DNA of 64,000 nt, from NCBI RefSeq assembly GCF_025698545.1, contig NC_068569.1:21700001-21764000 (forward strand). Reading direction: 5' to 3'. This stretch comes from Gossypium raimondii. Lineage: Eukaryota; Streptophyta; Magnoliopsida; Malvales; Malvaceae. This document shows positions 38,831 to 51,415 of this stretch, one piece after another (position 1 is the stretch's first letter; every line of letters begins with the position of its first letter). The notes under the pieces are model-generated. The model saw nothing but the letters and a program-made list of their open reading frames with translations, did no database searches and was not told the origin of the DNA. A program made the translations under genes and the position numbers.

Positions 38831-39170
38831 GTTATTTTAATTATTTATTTAATTTTTCGTCTTTTTAGCTCTTAAATTTACATTCATCGTCAAATCATTC
38901 TAAAATGAAAGGAAAATTTAATGTATGTTAACTTTGTTAACGTGACATCCACATTAATTTTTTTAAAATTTTATATTAATTTTGAACTTTTTAAAATTTT
39001 AAAAATTAATTAATTGCTATTGTAGCATCCACGTGACAATCCATATGTATGACACGTCAGCAAAGTTAACAGACGTTAACATTTTCATTTATTTTAAGGT
39101 GGTTTGATAAGCAACACAAGTTTGAGGGCTAAAAGAAACGAAAACTAAATAGAGTGCTAAAATAATCTTT
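38831..39170. mobile_element. MITE with long inverted ends (family M2)
   Basis: Left arm 'tatttaatttttcgtctttt' and 'tcgtcaaatcattctaaaat' pair with right arm 'attttaaggtggtttgataa' and 'gaaacgaaaactaaatag' read inverted. About 340 bp. A related left arm occurs at about 53870-53960. Confidence 0.65.
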
Positions 39171-39308
39171 TCTTTCCAATAAGTAAATGCTTCTAGAAGG
39201 TTTGATAGTGTTTACAACCATCAAAAAGTGCTTTTAAGAAGGTAAAATGTCAATTTTAAACACAATATTGTAAAGTAAAAGATTTAATAGATGGATAAAA
39301 GGTAATTT

Positions 39309-39890
39309 CATTGGAAAACACTTTTCAACATTTTAGCTTTTTGACCTAGGTTAAAATCTAAATTTAAAATCAAGGTTTGGTTCGAAAAGTTGTTTGTTTA
39401 ATATTTTTAAAAAAATTAAGGTTTGAGTTGAAAAGTGTTTTTAACTTCAATGGTAAATAATGGGTCAAATAATTTTTTTGAAATAAATTATTTCTTTTAT
39501 GTTAAAATATGTCATAAATTCTCGTATTTTTTTATAAATTTAGAATTAGTCTTTGCACTTTTGATTTTAGAAATTTAGTCATTTTATTTTTCAGGTTTTA
39601 AAATTTATAATCCAATTGTTTTATTTTGTTAAAATTATGTTTATTATAACGCTATTTTTAATTAAATGACTATTAATTGAGTTTTTTATTATTTAAAATT
39701 ATAACATTAACAAAAGTAACAACTGAACTTGAATTTTGAAATCTGAAAAAGTATAAGGACTAAATTATAAATCTACGAAAAGTAAAATGATGGCATTTTT
39801 TAACCTTGCTTTTATTCACTAAATGTAATATTTTCCTTTAACATCCTTCCGCGTTTTCATTTATATATAAGGAATTTCACCTTTATTACA
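39309..39890. repeat. Duplicated block P, copy 1
   Basis: Matches 60528-60889 and then 63804-63990 in the same orientation, starting at 'cattggaaaacacttttcaa' and ending near 'caccttta ttacaaaaca'. It contains MITE M1 copy 2. Confidence 0.9.
39501..39808. mobile_element. MITE family M1, copy 2
   Basis: GTTAAAATATGTCATAAATT at the left and ATGGCATTTTTTAACC at the right are inverted partners, as in copy 1. Flanks CTTTTAT (39494-39500) and CTTTTAT (39809-39815) suggest the target duplication. Confidence 0.75.
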
Positions 39891-40769
39891 AAACAGTTGT
39901 TCCTATATTTCACAAATTCAGTTGACCGTAAATGGGCCAATTATAAATCAGTCTTTCTGTGTTTTTACGTCTTTTTAAGGACCGTCGCTTTTTAAATTTA
40001 CACTTCCAGTCCCTCATGTTTTTCAAAATTAGGTTCTTCCGTATTTCACTTTTCAACCCATTTATTACAAAGCAGAAAATGCATTAATGTATGTAATTGT
40101 AGTTCCAAGGCTAATTTAGATTTTATCAATTAAGAAAAGGAAAAGGAAAAGGTTGCAAGTTGCCTAATAGATTGGTTGAAATTGGTAAAGAAATTAAGAT
40201 TTCTTAAGGTTGCAAGTAAATCCGTTGATTCCTGGCAACACATTTAATTTTTTAAAAATAAACTTCAATTTATCCTCGTATTTTTTATTTAAATATTTAT
40301 ATGAATCATAGTACATATTTTGATCACATACATCACACGAATACATTTTAAGAAAGCTTTTGTCGCTCGACAAATTTCACTAGTAATTGACTTACAATAA
40401 TGCGATATATATGTTTTGAAGAATAATGTGATAGTTAAAACTAGTTAATTGTGAATTACTAATAAAAGTTTGGTGCTTAGTAGGTTCAAATAAAATATTA
40501 TAGGTCCAATTTTGTGAATAAAACCGATAATCTATCATGTTTTCAATAATCAATTCATATATGATTTAGACGTTTAAAATAAAATTAAGAAAAATTTAAT
40601 TTTTTTCTTAATGAATATATAACTTTTTACAACAATGATTTAAATATGAAAAGATAGTCACAACTTAAATTCTTAATAAATATTTATTCTAAAATTATGA
40701 AATTAAAATTTTATTACTGTTACGTGCTATGCACGTGTTAATCCACTTTATTCAATGCTTGTACTAGGT
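39891..40769. other. 3' flank of Lac-C, unassigned
   Basis: No gene or repeat identified. This flank is unrelated to the shared 3' flank of Lac-A and Lac-B. Confidence 0.45.
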
Positions 40770-43165
40770 CTAGGTTCCAGGACAACGAGGCATGGTAGAT
40801 GGCGGTGGGCGCATGCTGGTTTCGGTGGTGGTTCCATTCCTCACAATCAAAACAGTGCTCATTCCCCAGCTATTATGCCTTTCGAAATGGCAATGCATAT
40901 ACCACACCCCTGAAAACGTTATATTATGTATAAATATCAATTACTTGATAACTTTGATAGTTAGAAAGATGGACGACAATGAGCTCTGTTTTTTTCTAAT
41001 TGAAAAACTTACCGGGGTTGTTTGCAAAAAACCTGAGGGCAACCCATCCTTCACCAGGACTGTGGACAGTGTTAATAAATGGCGGATCAACCAGGTTATA
41101 TGTGCTTGGGTCTGTCTCATTGTTGAAATTTCCGGTACCAATTCCCACCCAGTAGAAGCTGAAACCGTGCAAATGAATTGGGTGACTTCCACCAGCCCCC
41201 AACTGGGTCGTTTGCAGCACCATCTCCACTGCATCCCCATAATTTACGATAATAGCCCTCGTCCCTTCCCCAGCTTCAGTATTGAAATCAGTCAAGTTCC
41301 CAGTGAAATCATAGAATACTGGTGGATTAAACGGAAAATCTTGGGTGAAAACACCAGTGATATTGTTCCTGCAATATTACCAAAACTTTAAGAATTAGCT
41401 ACAGTAATCATATTATTTTTTCTTTTCTTTTCTAGCGGTACTAGAATTGCTATATATATACACACACACCCGTAGTATGCTTGGAGAATGTCAATACGTG
41501 GGGAAACAAAGCTGACATTGTTCAGACTTGCAGCGAATCTGGTATCTGAAACACATTCTGATGTGTTGCATGGCAAGGTGTTTGTGGCGATTGTAATGTA
41601 CAGTCGTCTATTGATATCTGTATCCGCCGGTACACTTATGGTCGGGTTTTGGGAGACATTGGTGTACCGAATTTGGTTGATGAAGTTAAGCATAGCATCT
41701 GTATCGTTCATTGCGGGCAGCGGTATCAAGGAAGCATTCAATCCACCCTCATTGTTTGTATATTGAAAAACGCCAGTAGTAATGTTGTCATTAGGTGGAG
41801 CAGCGGAATCAGAGAAAGGCCTAATAGCCATGTAATATTGGCCGACGTTTTGATCGGCAATGACCAAAACATCCATGGTTTGGCCAGGGCTTATCATTAT
41901 ATAGTCGGTGGTGAACATTCGAACGTAGGAGGCATCTTGTGCGACGACAATGAGGGTGTGGTTTGTGATGGTGAAGAATAGCTCTTCGTTCATTGCAGCA
42001 TTGATTATGCGGAGAAGGTATATCTTCTCAGATTCAACTTCCATGAGGAATATTGTATCTGCAACACCCAATTACAGACTCTTAGTGTAAGTAAGGGATC
42101 CCTAGGCATAGAAACTCGATTCCGGTTTCTGTAATGCGGAGAACGTACCATTGGGGCATCCATATGTGTCTCCTAAATGTCCATTGATAGCATAAGCATC
42201 TGCTGCGCGAGGAGCAACACCAGCTGCGAGTGCATCATCGATAATTTGCTTGTAATCCCCATTGTACCACGATTCTGTATATACAGACAAGAATCAAACT
42301 AAGATTCACATCATTATACACAAGTAACACAACCGAAAAATCAAAAGACATACTTACGAAGTATGATTGTTTGATCGGCGTCTGGAGTGGGGAAAGGATA
42401 AGTTTCGTTCTCAGCTGGTAAAATGATGAAAGCTCCATGGACAGAACCGCGAGTCCAGTCACTGTGTGCATGCCACCACAGGGTTCCTATTTCATCCGAT
42501 AATATGATTTCATAGGTGAAGTTGGTCCCTGGTTGAATCGGGCACTGCGTTATGAACTCGGGACCGTCGAACCATGGATTCCTTGGTTGTTTCACGCCGT
42601 GCCTGCAACATGTTTAATTTATCTTAATCACTAATGAATTCAATTCTTAGGGAAATTATCATTGGAAGAATGAAAGAAAGGTTATAGTTACCAGTGAATG
42701 GTGAAGCCATAGTTTCCTTGATTGTAGACATTAACGAAGACTGTGTCACCTTTGTGAACCCGAATCTCAGGCCCCGGATAACTGTCGTTTACGACCAGCA
42801 ATGTCGTTGTGTTGCAAAGTTTCGTAAAGTTTGACTCTCGCACCTGCAATAAAAAAACTATGGTTTCACTTATTATATATTAATCAACAAAAACTATATA
42901 AAAAAAGGTAATCATTTCGCTGTCCAAGCAACTGTGATGATTTTGTTGTCTTCACTCTCGGACGCTTAGCCATCATGTTTTTAGGAGTCATATTTTAATA
43001 AGAAGTCTAAGATTAATAAACTTAAAAAATTCCAAAAAATGTAGACGAAACGACGGTGACAATATATAAGAAAAGGGAACTCACAAAGAACTCATACTGA
43101 TGTACATCAGCACTGCAAAGGAGCACAGTGCTTAGAAATAGAACCCCTACAAACCATGAGGCCAT
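40770..43165 (-). CDS. Laccase, LAC14/LAC15-like (Lac-C), 7 exons
   Basis: Exons: 43165-43085, 42843-42692, 42602-42358, 42274-42149, 42058-41470, 41368-41013, 40909-40770. These give 1689 nt, 562 aa, no internal stop. All copper motifs are present (HWH, HAH, HPIHLH, HCHFERHNSWGM). The codon aligned with the Met of Lac-A and Lac-B is AAG. I therefore start at the in-frame ATG six codons later (MASWFVGVLFLSTV), which still leaves a signal peptide. Exon 5 has two extra codons (around NTSECVSDT), and its donor is G|GTGTGTGT inside a TG repeat, a weak site. The codon across the exon 3/4 junction is CAA (Q) where A and B have GAA. More diverged than A from B. Head to head with Lac-E, 8.25 kb apart. 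Confidence 0.87.
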
Positions 43166-43256
43166 ATCTCGCTGTAAAACCTTTTTTTTTTTCTCTCTCT
43201 ACCGTGTTCTTAGTTCTCCCCTGAATTTTCTCATCTTCGGGCCATAAAATTCATCC

Positions 43257-43263
43257 ATTTATA
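43257..43263 (-). promoter_or_regulatory. Putative TATA box of Lac-C
   Basis: The minus strand reads CCTATAAATGG, matching the site in Lac-B, about 92-98 nt upstream of the start codon used here (80 nt upstream of the lost ancestral start). Confidence 0.5.
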
Positions 43264-43270
43264 GGAAAGG

Positions 43271-44291
43271 AAGCTCCTGCTCCTTTGGTTTCTTCCTTGG
43301 CAACTATAATTTGTATACATTGACTTGGGGGAAAAAGCAAACGTTCCAAAATATATATTAAAAAAATGGAAAATGGAAATTATGTATTACGTGTATACGT
43401 TGACTCGGGGTCGGGGAAAAACACAAACGTTGCAAAATAAAATACCCTTGGGGGTTAACAATAACATCACGCCACCTGTCCACTACAGTTTTTAAACGTT
43501 TTTTCAATTTATTTCAATTTTTTGTATCTTATGTTAAACATTATTTTATTTTTTAATTTTGCTTTTTAAAGAAATCCACTGCCATGTAATTCAAAATTCA
43601 TATTTAATCCGATTATTTTATTAAGTTTTATTTTTAAAATTTGTATTTAAATTAAGATATGGGTGTTTGCTAACTTGCTAATAGTTTTGGTATTTATTTT
43701 GAACTACTTAGGAAAAACATCTAAACATATTTTTATTATTTAATTATAAATGATATTTTTTAATACTAGTATATCATGTTATGTGTTGCATGAAATTTTA
43801 TGTGTTTATTTTAATTTATTAAATAATATATTTTATAATATCAAAAATATTTTTATTTAAATGAGGATTTGTTTTAATTTTTTAAAATAATTTATAAAAT
43901 AAAATACCATTTTAAAAGTAATAAAAATAAAAATGAAAACAACTTATAGTAAAATAGTAAGTAATTAAATAAAATAATTTAAATCAAGCATAAAATCAGT
44001 ATTGAACTAAAATTAATTAAACATTGAATTAATAGATACATCTATTGAAATAATAAATATATTTGAACTATATAAGAAAGTACATGATAATAATAAATTG
44101 AAAAAGAAAAGAAAATAGTCAAGCATCATTTATATTAATAGTCCATGACAAATACGAACACATTTAATAATGATTATAATATAATTTCTAAAATTTGAAT
44201 TTCTTTTCAAATCAAACAAACACAGGATAGATGAAAAAACACTTTTACTATCAACTTTTAACGGTGATAGAAAAAGATGTATTTCTTATTA
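43271..44291. other. Unassigned AT-rich sequence
   Basis: 5' flank of Lac-C followed by AT-rich DNA. Two copies of 'tacgttgactcgggg' or 'tacattgacttggggg' (near 43315 and 43393) suggest a short local duplication of about 78 bp. Confidence 0.45.
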
Positions 44292-45260
44292 TCAACGTTG
44301 ATGATTGCTTATGTTTTGAATAACCCTAGATCGGAAGAGAATGAAAACGAATCTGTTGTTGCAACCCAAAAAAGGTAAAAATGGACAATGTTGATTACAT
44401 GTGCATAGACCACATATTGAATGGTTTATCTGATGGTTTGTTGAATGCCTACTAGAACAAGACCACAATCTAGGAGTTACGGGACAAATCTGAGACAATA
44501 TACATGATCGAAGATGCTACAAGTAAGAAATTTCTTACTAGTCGTTTCAATAATTATCACATGATTGATGGTTGTTCTGTTATGAAATAATTTCTTGAAA
44601 TTGAAAAAATATTGAATACATTTATGCAATATAACATGACAATAGATGAAGTGATTGTTGTATCCTCCATTGTAGATAAACTTTCTCCATCTTGGAAAGA
44701 ATTTAAAAGAAGTCTAAAACATAAGAAAGATGATATATTTCTTGAGGCTTTAACAAATCATCTTCAAATTGAAGAAAAATATAGAAAGCAAACAAAACCC
44801 AGATTCTGAAAAAATCAAAGTACATGTTACAAAGGAATGACATATTCTTAAACCATCCAAGAGAAAGTTTGAACAGATTGTTAGAGGGCCTAATTTCAAG
44901 AAACAATAAAGGAGCTCGTGCTACCATTATGGTAAGCTGAGACATTTCAAGAATGAATGTCAATTTTTAAAGAAGAATATTTCTTCTAATGTTAACCATA
45001 CCGAGAAGTTTGTTTCCATGATTTTTGAAATTGATATAATATAAGATGATAATGCATGGTGGATTGATATTGGAGCAATCAAACACATGTCCAAGGAAAA
45101 AGGTATGATCTCAAAGTTCACATAATATGAATATGACGATGACTTGTACATGAGAAATTCTCCAACCACAACAATCAAAGGTAAATGATCTATTGAGCTA
45201 CGATTCACTTTTGAAAAGGTTTTAACCTTGAATAATGTATATTATGTGTCACATGCAAAC
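44292..45260 (+). pseudogene. Copia gag-protease fragment
   Basis: The plus strand, with several stops, gives a UBN2/gag-like domain (DEVIVVSSIVDKLSPSWKEF, then LEALTNHLQIEEKYRK). A zinc-knuckle remnant follows near 44920 (CYHYGKLRHFKNEC, with Tyr for the second Cys). A protease start follows near 45056 (AWWIDIGAIKHM, where WWIDSGA is usual). This is the 5' half of a Copia polyprotein. No LTRs are attached and the rest is gone. Confidence 0.8.
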
Positions 45261-46103
45261 TTTTGAAAATATTTTTTTATTAAATTATTTTTTAGCGTAA
45301 GTGAAAAAAATGTATAGTTGAGTGGGCCAACCTTGTGAATCATGATTTTATTAATTCAAGATGGTTGCATTTCTTTAATTTTGTTATCATTATTTATTGA
45401 AATTATGTAACATGATTTATGGTTGTGTTATAAGGGGAAATGAGATTTAATTTTTGGTTGCCAAAGGTGGTCATAGGCCAACTGGTCATTTGGGGAGTGG
45501 TTATCCGCTACAGATTTACTGTCGAAAAGGTTGCTATGCATGATTTTAAGGTTATGGAATAGGGGAAAGGCAAAGAATTCATGGAATCTCGAAGAAAAAG
45601 GGTAACAAATGGTGGTTTGGCTGATCATGATAGCTTGGAGGGTGCAGCTACTGGTAAAGGCAATATATAGAGGCCATTTAGGGCTTTACTTGCTGCACAA
45701 ACTTGGGATATATCTTTGAAGATCACGTTGTACCAAGAACGGAAAGTTGCCAAAAATGGTCTACATGTCGCGCCATAGAGGAGGTATGGCGTGATACAAG
45801 GTGAATTTCTACCTTATTTTTGTTTAAAGGTGTGTGTGTGGCGTCATAGAGTGTATATGGCGCGACACAAAAATGAATCTTCACATTTTCAATGTTGAGA
45901 TGGTTGTGTCACGCCATGGGGTTGTTATGTGATGATATGACTTCGATTTGGCCTCTCTGGGACTTGCCAAAGGCCTTCGGTTGTCCGTACTTGCACCCAG
46001 CTAACATCTAGCTCCTCCGTTGCTCTTGGAACCCTGTTTCCTTCTAATTCTAACATTGAATAACAAGTCCAATTCCTAATTCTAACAAATTCAAAAAAAC
46101 TAA
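45261..46103. other. Unassigned transposon-like sequence
   Basis: Contains three spaced phrases of the 'atggcgtgatac' or 'atggcgcgacac' type between 45765 and 45930. No gene was found. Confidence 0.35.
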
Positions 46104-47946
46104 TGTAACACCTTATTACCTGACCCAATCGCCAAATCAGGATAACAAAATGTCACATTCGTCCTCAGAACAACTACCGTCAATTAATTCGTACTTATTT
46201 TCAAAACATGTAATTGTAAAGACACATTCATTCCAAATCTAGAAAATTGAACATATAAGGACCAATTTGTGAAGTCCGAGCATGAAATAGGATTGAATTG
46301 TAAAATCTCAAAATTTTAAAGTTGGTATCTATACTTAATTGCTTGATACTGATACTATATCGATCCATTATTTGGTATCGATACCAAAATGTGAACCTAT
46401 TTGTTTTAGAAAACTGGTCATGTGGTCAAGTATCGATACCTAATGTTAAGGTATTGATGCTTTTGTGCTAAAATTGTCAAAATCACCTTTTAAAGTTTCT
46501 ATTTCATGCTCAAATATAAAACACTTTTCAATGATAATCTTAGGCACCTAAAACGTGTCATATACTCTATATTCAAGCATATAACATAACATCACAATTC
46601 AAAACAACAAATCCATCAACTCACAACCAAAGCAATAAGATTAACTTGATCAAAATCTTAACAACATTTCTCCAAATTTAATTCAAACATCATGGCATAT
46701 TAGGTGCAATTCTCTTCCCTATTTCCATTAACTGTACATGTGCTAATAACTAGACTCTAATTACCAATTCCATACCTATTCACTTGTAACATTTTGTACA
46801 AACCTACTTGTGTCAAAGTTACCACCTATGCTTCATTTAAACATTCAGGCTCAATCCAACTATTTCATTCTATTTCATTCTGCCAGTCTGATTAGCAATA
46901 TAGCTGCCCTACCAGAGGCATCACAAAGGGATATTTTACTCAGAAGATACTTACCCAGATTTATTCACATACCTGACTGATTCTTACTTTCCAGTGTCAG
47001 ATCTCACACATATCATTCTTAATTATGTAGAACCTTTACATTACTTTGCATACACACTTACTAGTTTTTCGAGATGTTATCAACATACATATCTATAATT
47101 GAATAGTTCACATACAGGAGCCAAGATAGAGACTCATCTGATACTCACCTAGATTGCAACTTAGAGTTTCAAACTCGAACATCCCTTTCAAACTAGCAGC
47201 AGCAACTGCTTAAAGAACATGGAACCACCATTAAAACCCATTTACAAACAAATGAGTAACATTTCAATTAGAGACGACCCTTATGCAGGGTCTCTTATTG
47301 ACAACTCACTGTTCATATGCTTCTTAATATCCTTATTCTTTCAAAAACTTAACATGCAGAGCTATCAGACTTACCAGGAGGTGGAACATCCACTCATTAA
47401 TTCAAAACCCCTAGCTTCCAGCTTAATAAAGTAGAAGAAAACATATAAGTTTAAGAAGAAGAACTAGAGAGTAGTATCGAAGGAAGAAAAACCATCCAAA
47501 CGAACCTTTCTCACCATATATATATCCAGTTCCCCTTAGTGGAACTTGACAAGTGTCGATTGCATCCAGAATTTGTCCTAATAAATGACCTACAAAATCC
47601 GGGAGAAATATAAATGAGAATACTATACAAATATGGTTTGACTAGTCAATTCAATTGGCTCCCAACCAGATCACGTTACAAAACCCAATTAGCACAGTGC
47701 TCATGTAGACTGGGCGTATTATACTTTTGGCAGAAACTCTCACCAAGCTTACTCTTCGCTTGTCATATTCTTTTCTTAAATAACAGAATAACCTGAGATA
47801 AAATATTTAATTACTTCCACGGTGGATACTTTACGCCAAACTTTAATCCACCAGAAGATTGCTAATAAGCAGACTACACTACGTCAAATAGATAACTTCG
47901 CATGTACACGTCTTCTAATTAGATCCTCCAAATTTGGGGCGTGACA
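46104..47946. mobile_element. LTR-like block (TGTAACACC ... GGGGCGTGACA)
   Basis: Starts TGTAACACCTTATTACCTGA and ends TTTGGGGCGTGACA, imperfect inverted termini of the plant Gypsy LTR type. Internally it carries several TATCGATAC palindromes (46350-46460). No coding capacity, and no matching target duplication (ACTAA and TGAAC). It may be a solo LTR or a remnant after recombination. 1.84 kb. Confidence 0.5.
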
Positions 47947-47967
47947 TGAACTCTACTTGTAGAATTA

Positions 47968-48435
47968 GGAATAAATACTAAAATTATACATGAATTTTGA
48001 TATAATTTGTAATGTTATACATCAACTTTAATTTGGTGCATTTTTATACATTAAATTTTAATTTTGGTTCAATTTTCACATTTCACTAACCTTATTATTT
48101 ATGTAACACAATTTTCCATTAAGTCATGTATAAATTTAAATTATTTCCTCCTAGATTAAAAAATCTTGACAAAGAAAAAACATTTTCCCAAGTGTGTTTA
48201 TTTTCTTAATCTAGGTGGAAATAATTTAATATTTTGTTTGTTTTAATCTAATAAAATGTCATGTTAGCAATTTACGCATAGCTTCATGAAAAATTATGCC
48301 ACATAGATAACATGTTAGCGAAATGTGAAAATTGAACTAAAAGTAAAGTTTGATGTATACAAATACACCAAATTAAAATTGATATATAACATTGCCGTTG
48401 TATCAAAACTCATATATAATATTGATATTTATCCC
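47968..48435. mobile_element. Foldback element, copy 1
   Basis: Long inverted arms: left 'ggaataaatactaaaattat' and onward, right ending 'atattgatatttatccc'. Further paired phrases are 'tttcacatttcactaac' with 'gttagcgaaatgtgaaa', and 'tttcctcctagattaa' with 'ttaatctaggtggaaa'. The arms cover most of the 468 bp. No coding. Confidence 0.8.
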
Positions 48436-48501
48436 ATAGAATTAAAATATTCTATCAATAGTGCATCAAATACTAGCGTAAAGTAAAATTACTAATGCAT
48501 T

Positions 48502-48858
48502 GGGATAAATCTCAAAATTATACATGAATTTTGATTCAATGTGCAATTTGATACATAACTTTGATATGGTGCAATTATACACATGAAATTGTGGTTCAAA
48601 TATATACATAAAACTTTTGTTTTGATTCAATTATACACATTTAAAGAAATAAATACATCAAATTATTTTATATTGAATAAATATAATTATTTGTGTATGC
48701 AATATGTAAATATAAAATGATACTATATCGATAATTGTGTTAATAATTTAGAGAATTGTATCAAATCAAAATTTTATGAATAAAATTGCACAAAATCAAA
48801 GTTTATATATAAAATTACATATTAGGCTAAAATTTATATATAATTTTGAGATTTATCC
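48502..48858. mobile_element. Foldback element, copy 2
   Basis: GGGATAAATCTCAAAATTAT on the left is mirrored by ATAATTTTGAGATTTATCC on the right, with further arm pairing ('acataactttgat' with 'atcaaagtttatat'). Same termini as the element at 47968-48435, 67 bp away. A partial relative is visible downstream of Lac-A and Lac-B (about 4480-4570 and 22490-22570). Confidence 0.8.
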
Positions 48859-51415
48859 TAATACATCTAATGTGAACTATTAGAAATTACTAATATATAT
48901 GTTGGTTAAATGTTGACAAAAAGAATTATTAAACTTTGAAACTTCAAACTATATTTACCTATTTATCATTCAACCTAACATGTGACGGTAGTAATTATTA
49001 TCTTTTGCTTAGTTTTAGAGGTAGAGTTGACATGGTATATGAATTTCCTTAGTAGTTTGAGCTAAGAAATCAGTAAACAAAGTGTGAATTAGGTTAGAAT
49101 TTTAAATAATATCTAATATAAAATTAGAATTGTAAATTAGGATCTGTCATGTCAAATCATTAAGAATAAATTAATAACAGAACTAGATGCAGAAACGTAC
49201 TTGAATCCATGGATTAATTCCTTGAATTTTTTTCGATCTTAGGGTTTTGATCTTCCAAATTAGCAAACAAGGAATTTAGAGAATATTTGCTCTCTCTTTC
49301 CTAAGGATGGATATTAGAAAAGATATCTTGTGTATAATTTAGGGGACATAACCCTAATATATAACTTTGACACATTAGCTCTAATTCCTAATTAGCCCAT
49401 CATTAATGAGAAATTGATTAGAACTGAATTACTAGAATATCTACACATATTTGATCCATACTTTATTTAATAATTAAAGCCCAATAAACCTTAACTAAAT
49501 TAGATCACTTCTAATGTGAGCTAACCAATCATGATAGCACGTAACTACCCTTATTATATATGTGATGTCCATATTTTCTAGCAAATCAAACGTGAGAAAT
49601 GTTTTTCTCCTTATACATCAATGAAACCAAGAGGAAGAAAATGTAAAATGACCAAATGCAACTAATGTACAAAATTTCACCAAATAAAGCAAAATGCAGG
49701 AGGTAACTATAGCAAAGAATCATAAAACTGTAATACAAGAATAACATGTTTTTGAAAAGCAATACTATCAGATTAATGGTTATCATAAATGAAAATAACA
49801 AGGATTTTTATACCTAACGGTTTTTAATTGAATCTTTACAGCACTACTGATCTAATACTCTAACAATGATCCCATCTATTTCAAAGTCAAATTTAAGTTG
49901 GAGATTATCCAGCTGCCATCTACGACTTTGTTTGCAACTTTGAATAAATTATTTACGGGAAAAGACATGAAAAATAGTTAAAACATTGCATGCATGCATG
50001 CAGTTTAGTCTGTGTAGGAGAAGACGTAATGGCTCACAATTTCTGACTCTACCTATCCACATATATTTAACACTCATTGTATCTTTATCTCTTGTATTAT
50101 ACACCAAGTTTTATCTCGTTGCTGACTTTCGCATGTTTCAATTTGTTTTTCATATAAACATATTTAATAAAATTTTAAAATTTATTTAGCATAAATATAT
50201 TTTAGCATGATTGCAGGATTTTTTATTTAATATAAATATAATTGTGATATTCTAATCGGTATATTTTACAATGTTCATTCAATTGGGGTGCAAATGATTT
50301 ACCTAAGGCCAAGGGGTCATGACTCTAAACTAAATGTATATGAATTCCTTTTAACTTCTAAATAAATTTATTTTGTTATAATTTTAAAAATTATTAAAAT
50401 ATATTTTATAATTAAATTTGCATTAAGCTGTGTTAAATTTTAAAACATATATATAATGGTGGTTTTAATAAAGTTAAGGTTTATTTTTTCAGACAAATGC
50501 AGTGTCCAATAGTTATATAAGACTTTACTTAATGCATCCTTTAGTCACTAAGTTTTCTTAATTTTTATCGTTAAAGTTTTTTTTCCATTTTAATCCTGTT
50601 TCAGTTTAATACTTTGGAAGTTAAAATTAATAATTAAGATATTAACTATCAAGTGGAAAAAAGGTACAGTAGTGTAGGAGTTAAAGTATGCATTAAGCCA
50701 TTACACTTTAATTAAATTTGAAGTTGAATCAAGTCAAATCTTTGAATGAGAGATAAAACTCTCTCAACCTTGTCTTCTTCTTTTACAAAACTTGAATCCA
50801 AAATCTAAAATAAAATACATTAAACTTTTTAACTACAATTGTTTTATATTCTTTATGTCCATTTTAATTCAATGTCGTATCTAAAATTCAAATTTGCATC
50901 TCTTCCTAAAAGTATAATATACCCAACCCATATTATAAACTCATTTTTTAACTACTTAATTCAATAGGAATCGGTTAAGTGTAAACAGGGGAGGAGGGAC
51001 TTGACATCATTGGGATAATCATGGGTCGTTAGTAATGTTTTCCTTTGCTGAATTTATGTAGATTTGGAAGCTCTTAAAATGGGCAAATTAGAGTTGTAGT
51101 GGCATATGATTTTTCCCTTAATTAATTTTCATATACACTGCCAAAAACTAGGTAGGCAGTGGCATAATCTCTTGCAACTCCGTCATCTCGTTTCCATGTT
51201 GATTTGATCTTTCCGTTTCCGTCCATGTGGGAAATGAAAAAGTCGTTTTGCATGTCACTTGTCTCGACACCTTTCCATACCAAATGGCTGTTTTCAAACT
51301 TTAACTCACCTCCTTAGAAAACTGGTTGTTAAGAAATGGATGAAAACCAAAACATTACATAAAGGAAGGGAGAACTGAAGAACACATATACATAGAACCA
51401 AAACAAAAAGATCAC
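48859..51415. other. 5' region of Lac-E, mostly unassigned
   Basis: Segments at 49030-49060, 49885-50020 and about 51330-51415 match the Lac-D upstream region and are interrupted by unrelated AT-rich DNA. No coding region was supported. Confidence 0.5.

Noticed and set aside
40996..41295. Separate small gene overlapping Lac-C exon 6
   Set aside because: It is simply the exon 6 reading frame of Lac-C running on into the intron.
49586..49801. 71-codon hydrophobic minus-strand frame
   Set aside because: AT-rich translation, no homology recognised, no conserved counterpart upstream of Lac-D.
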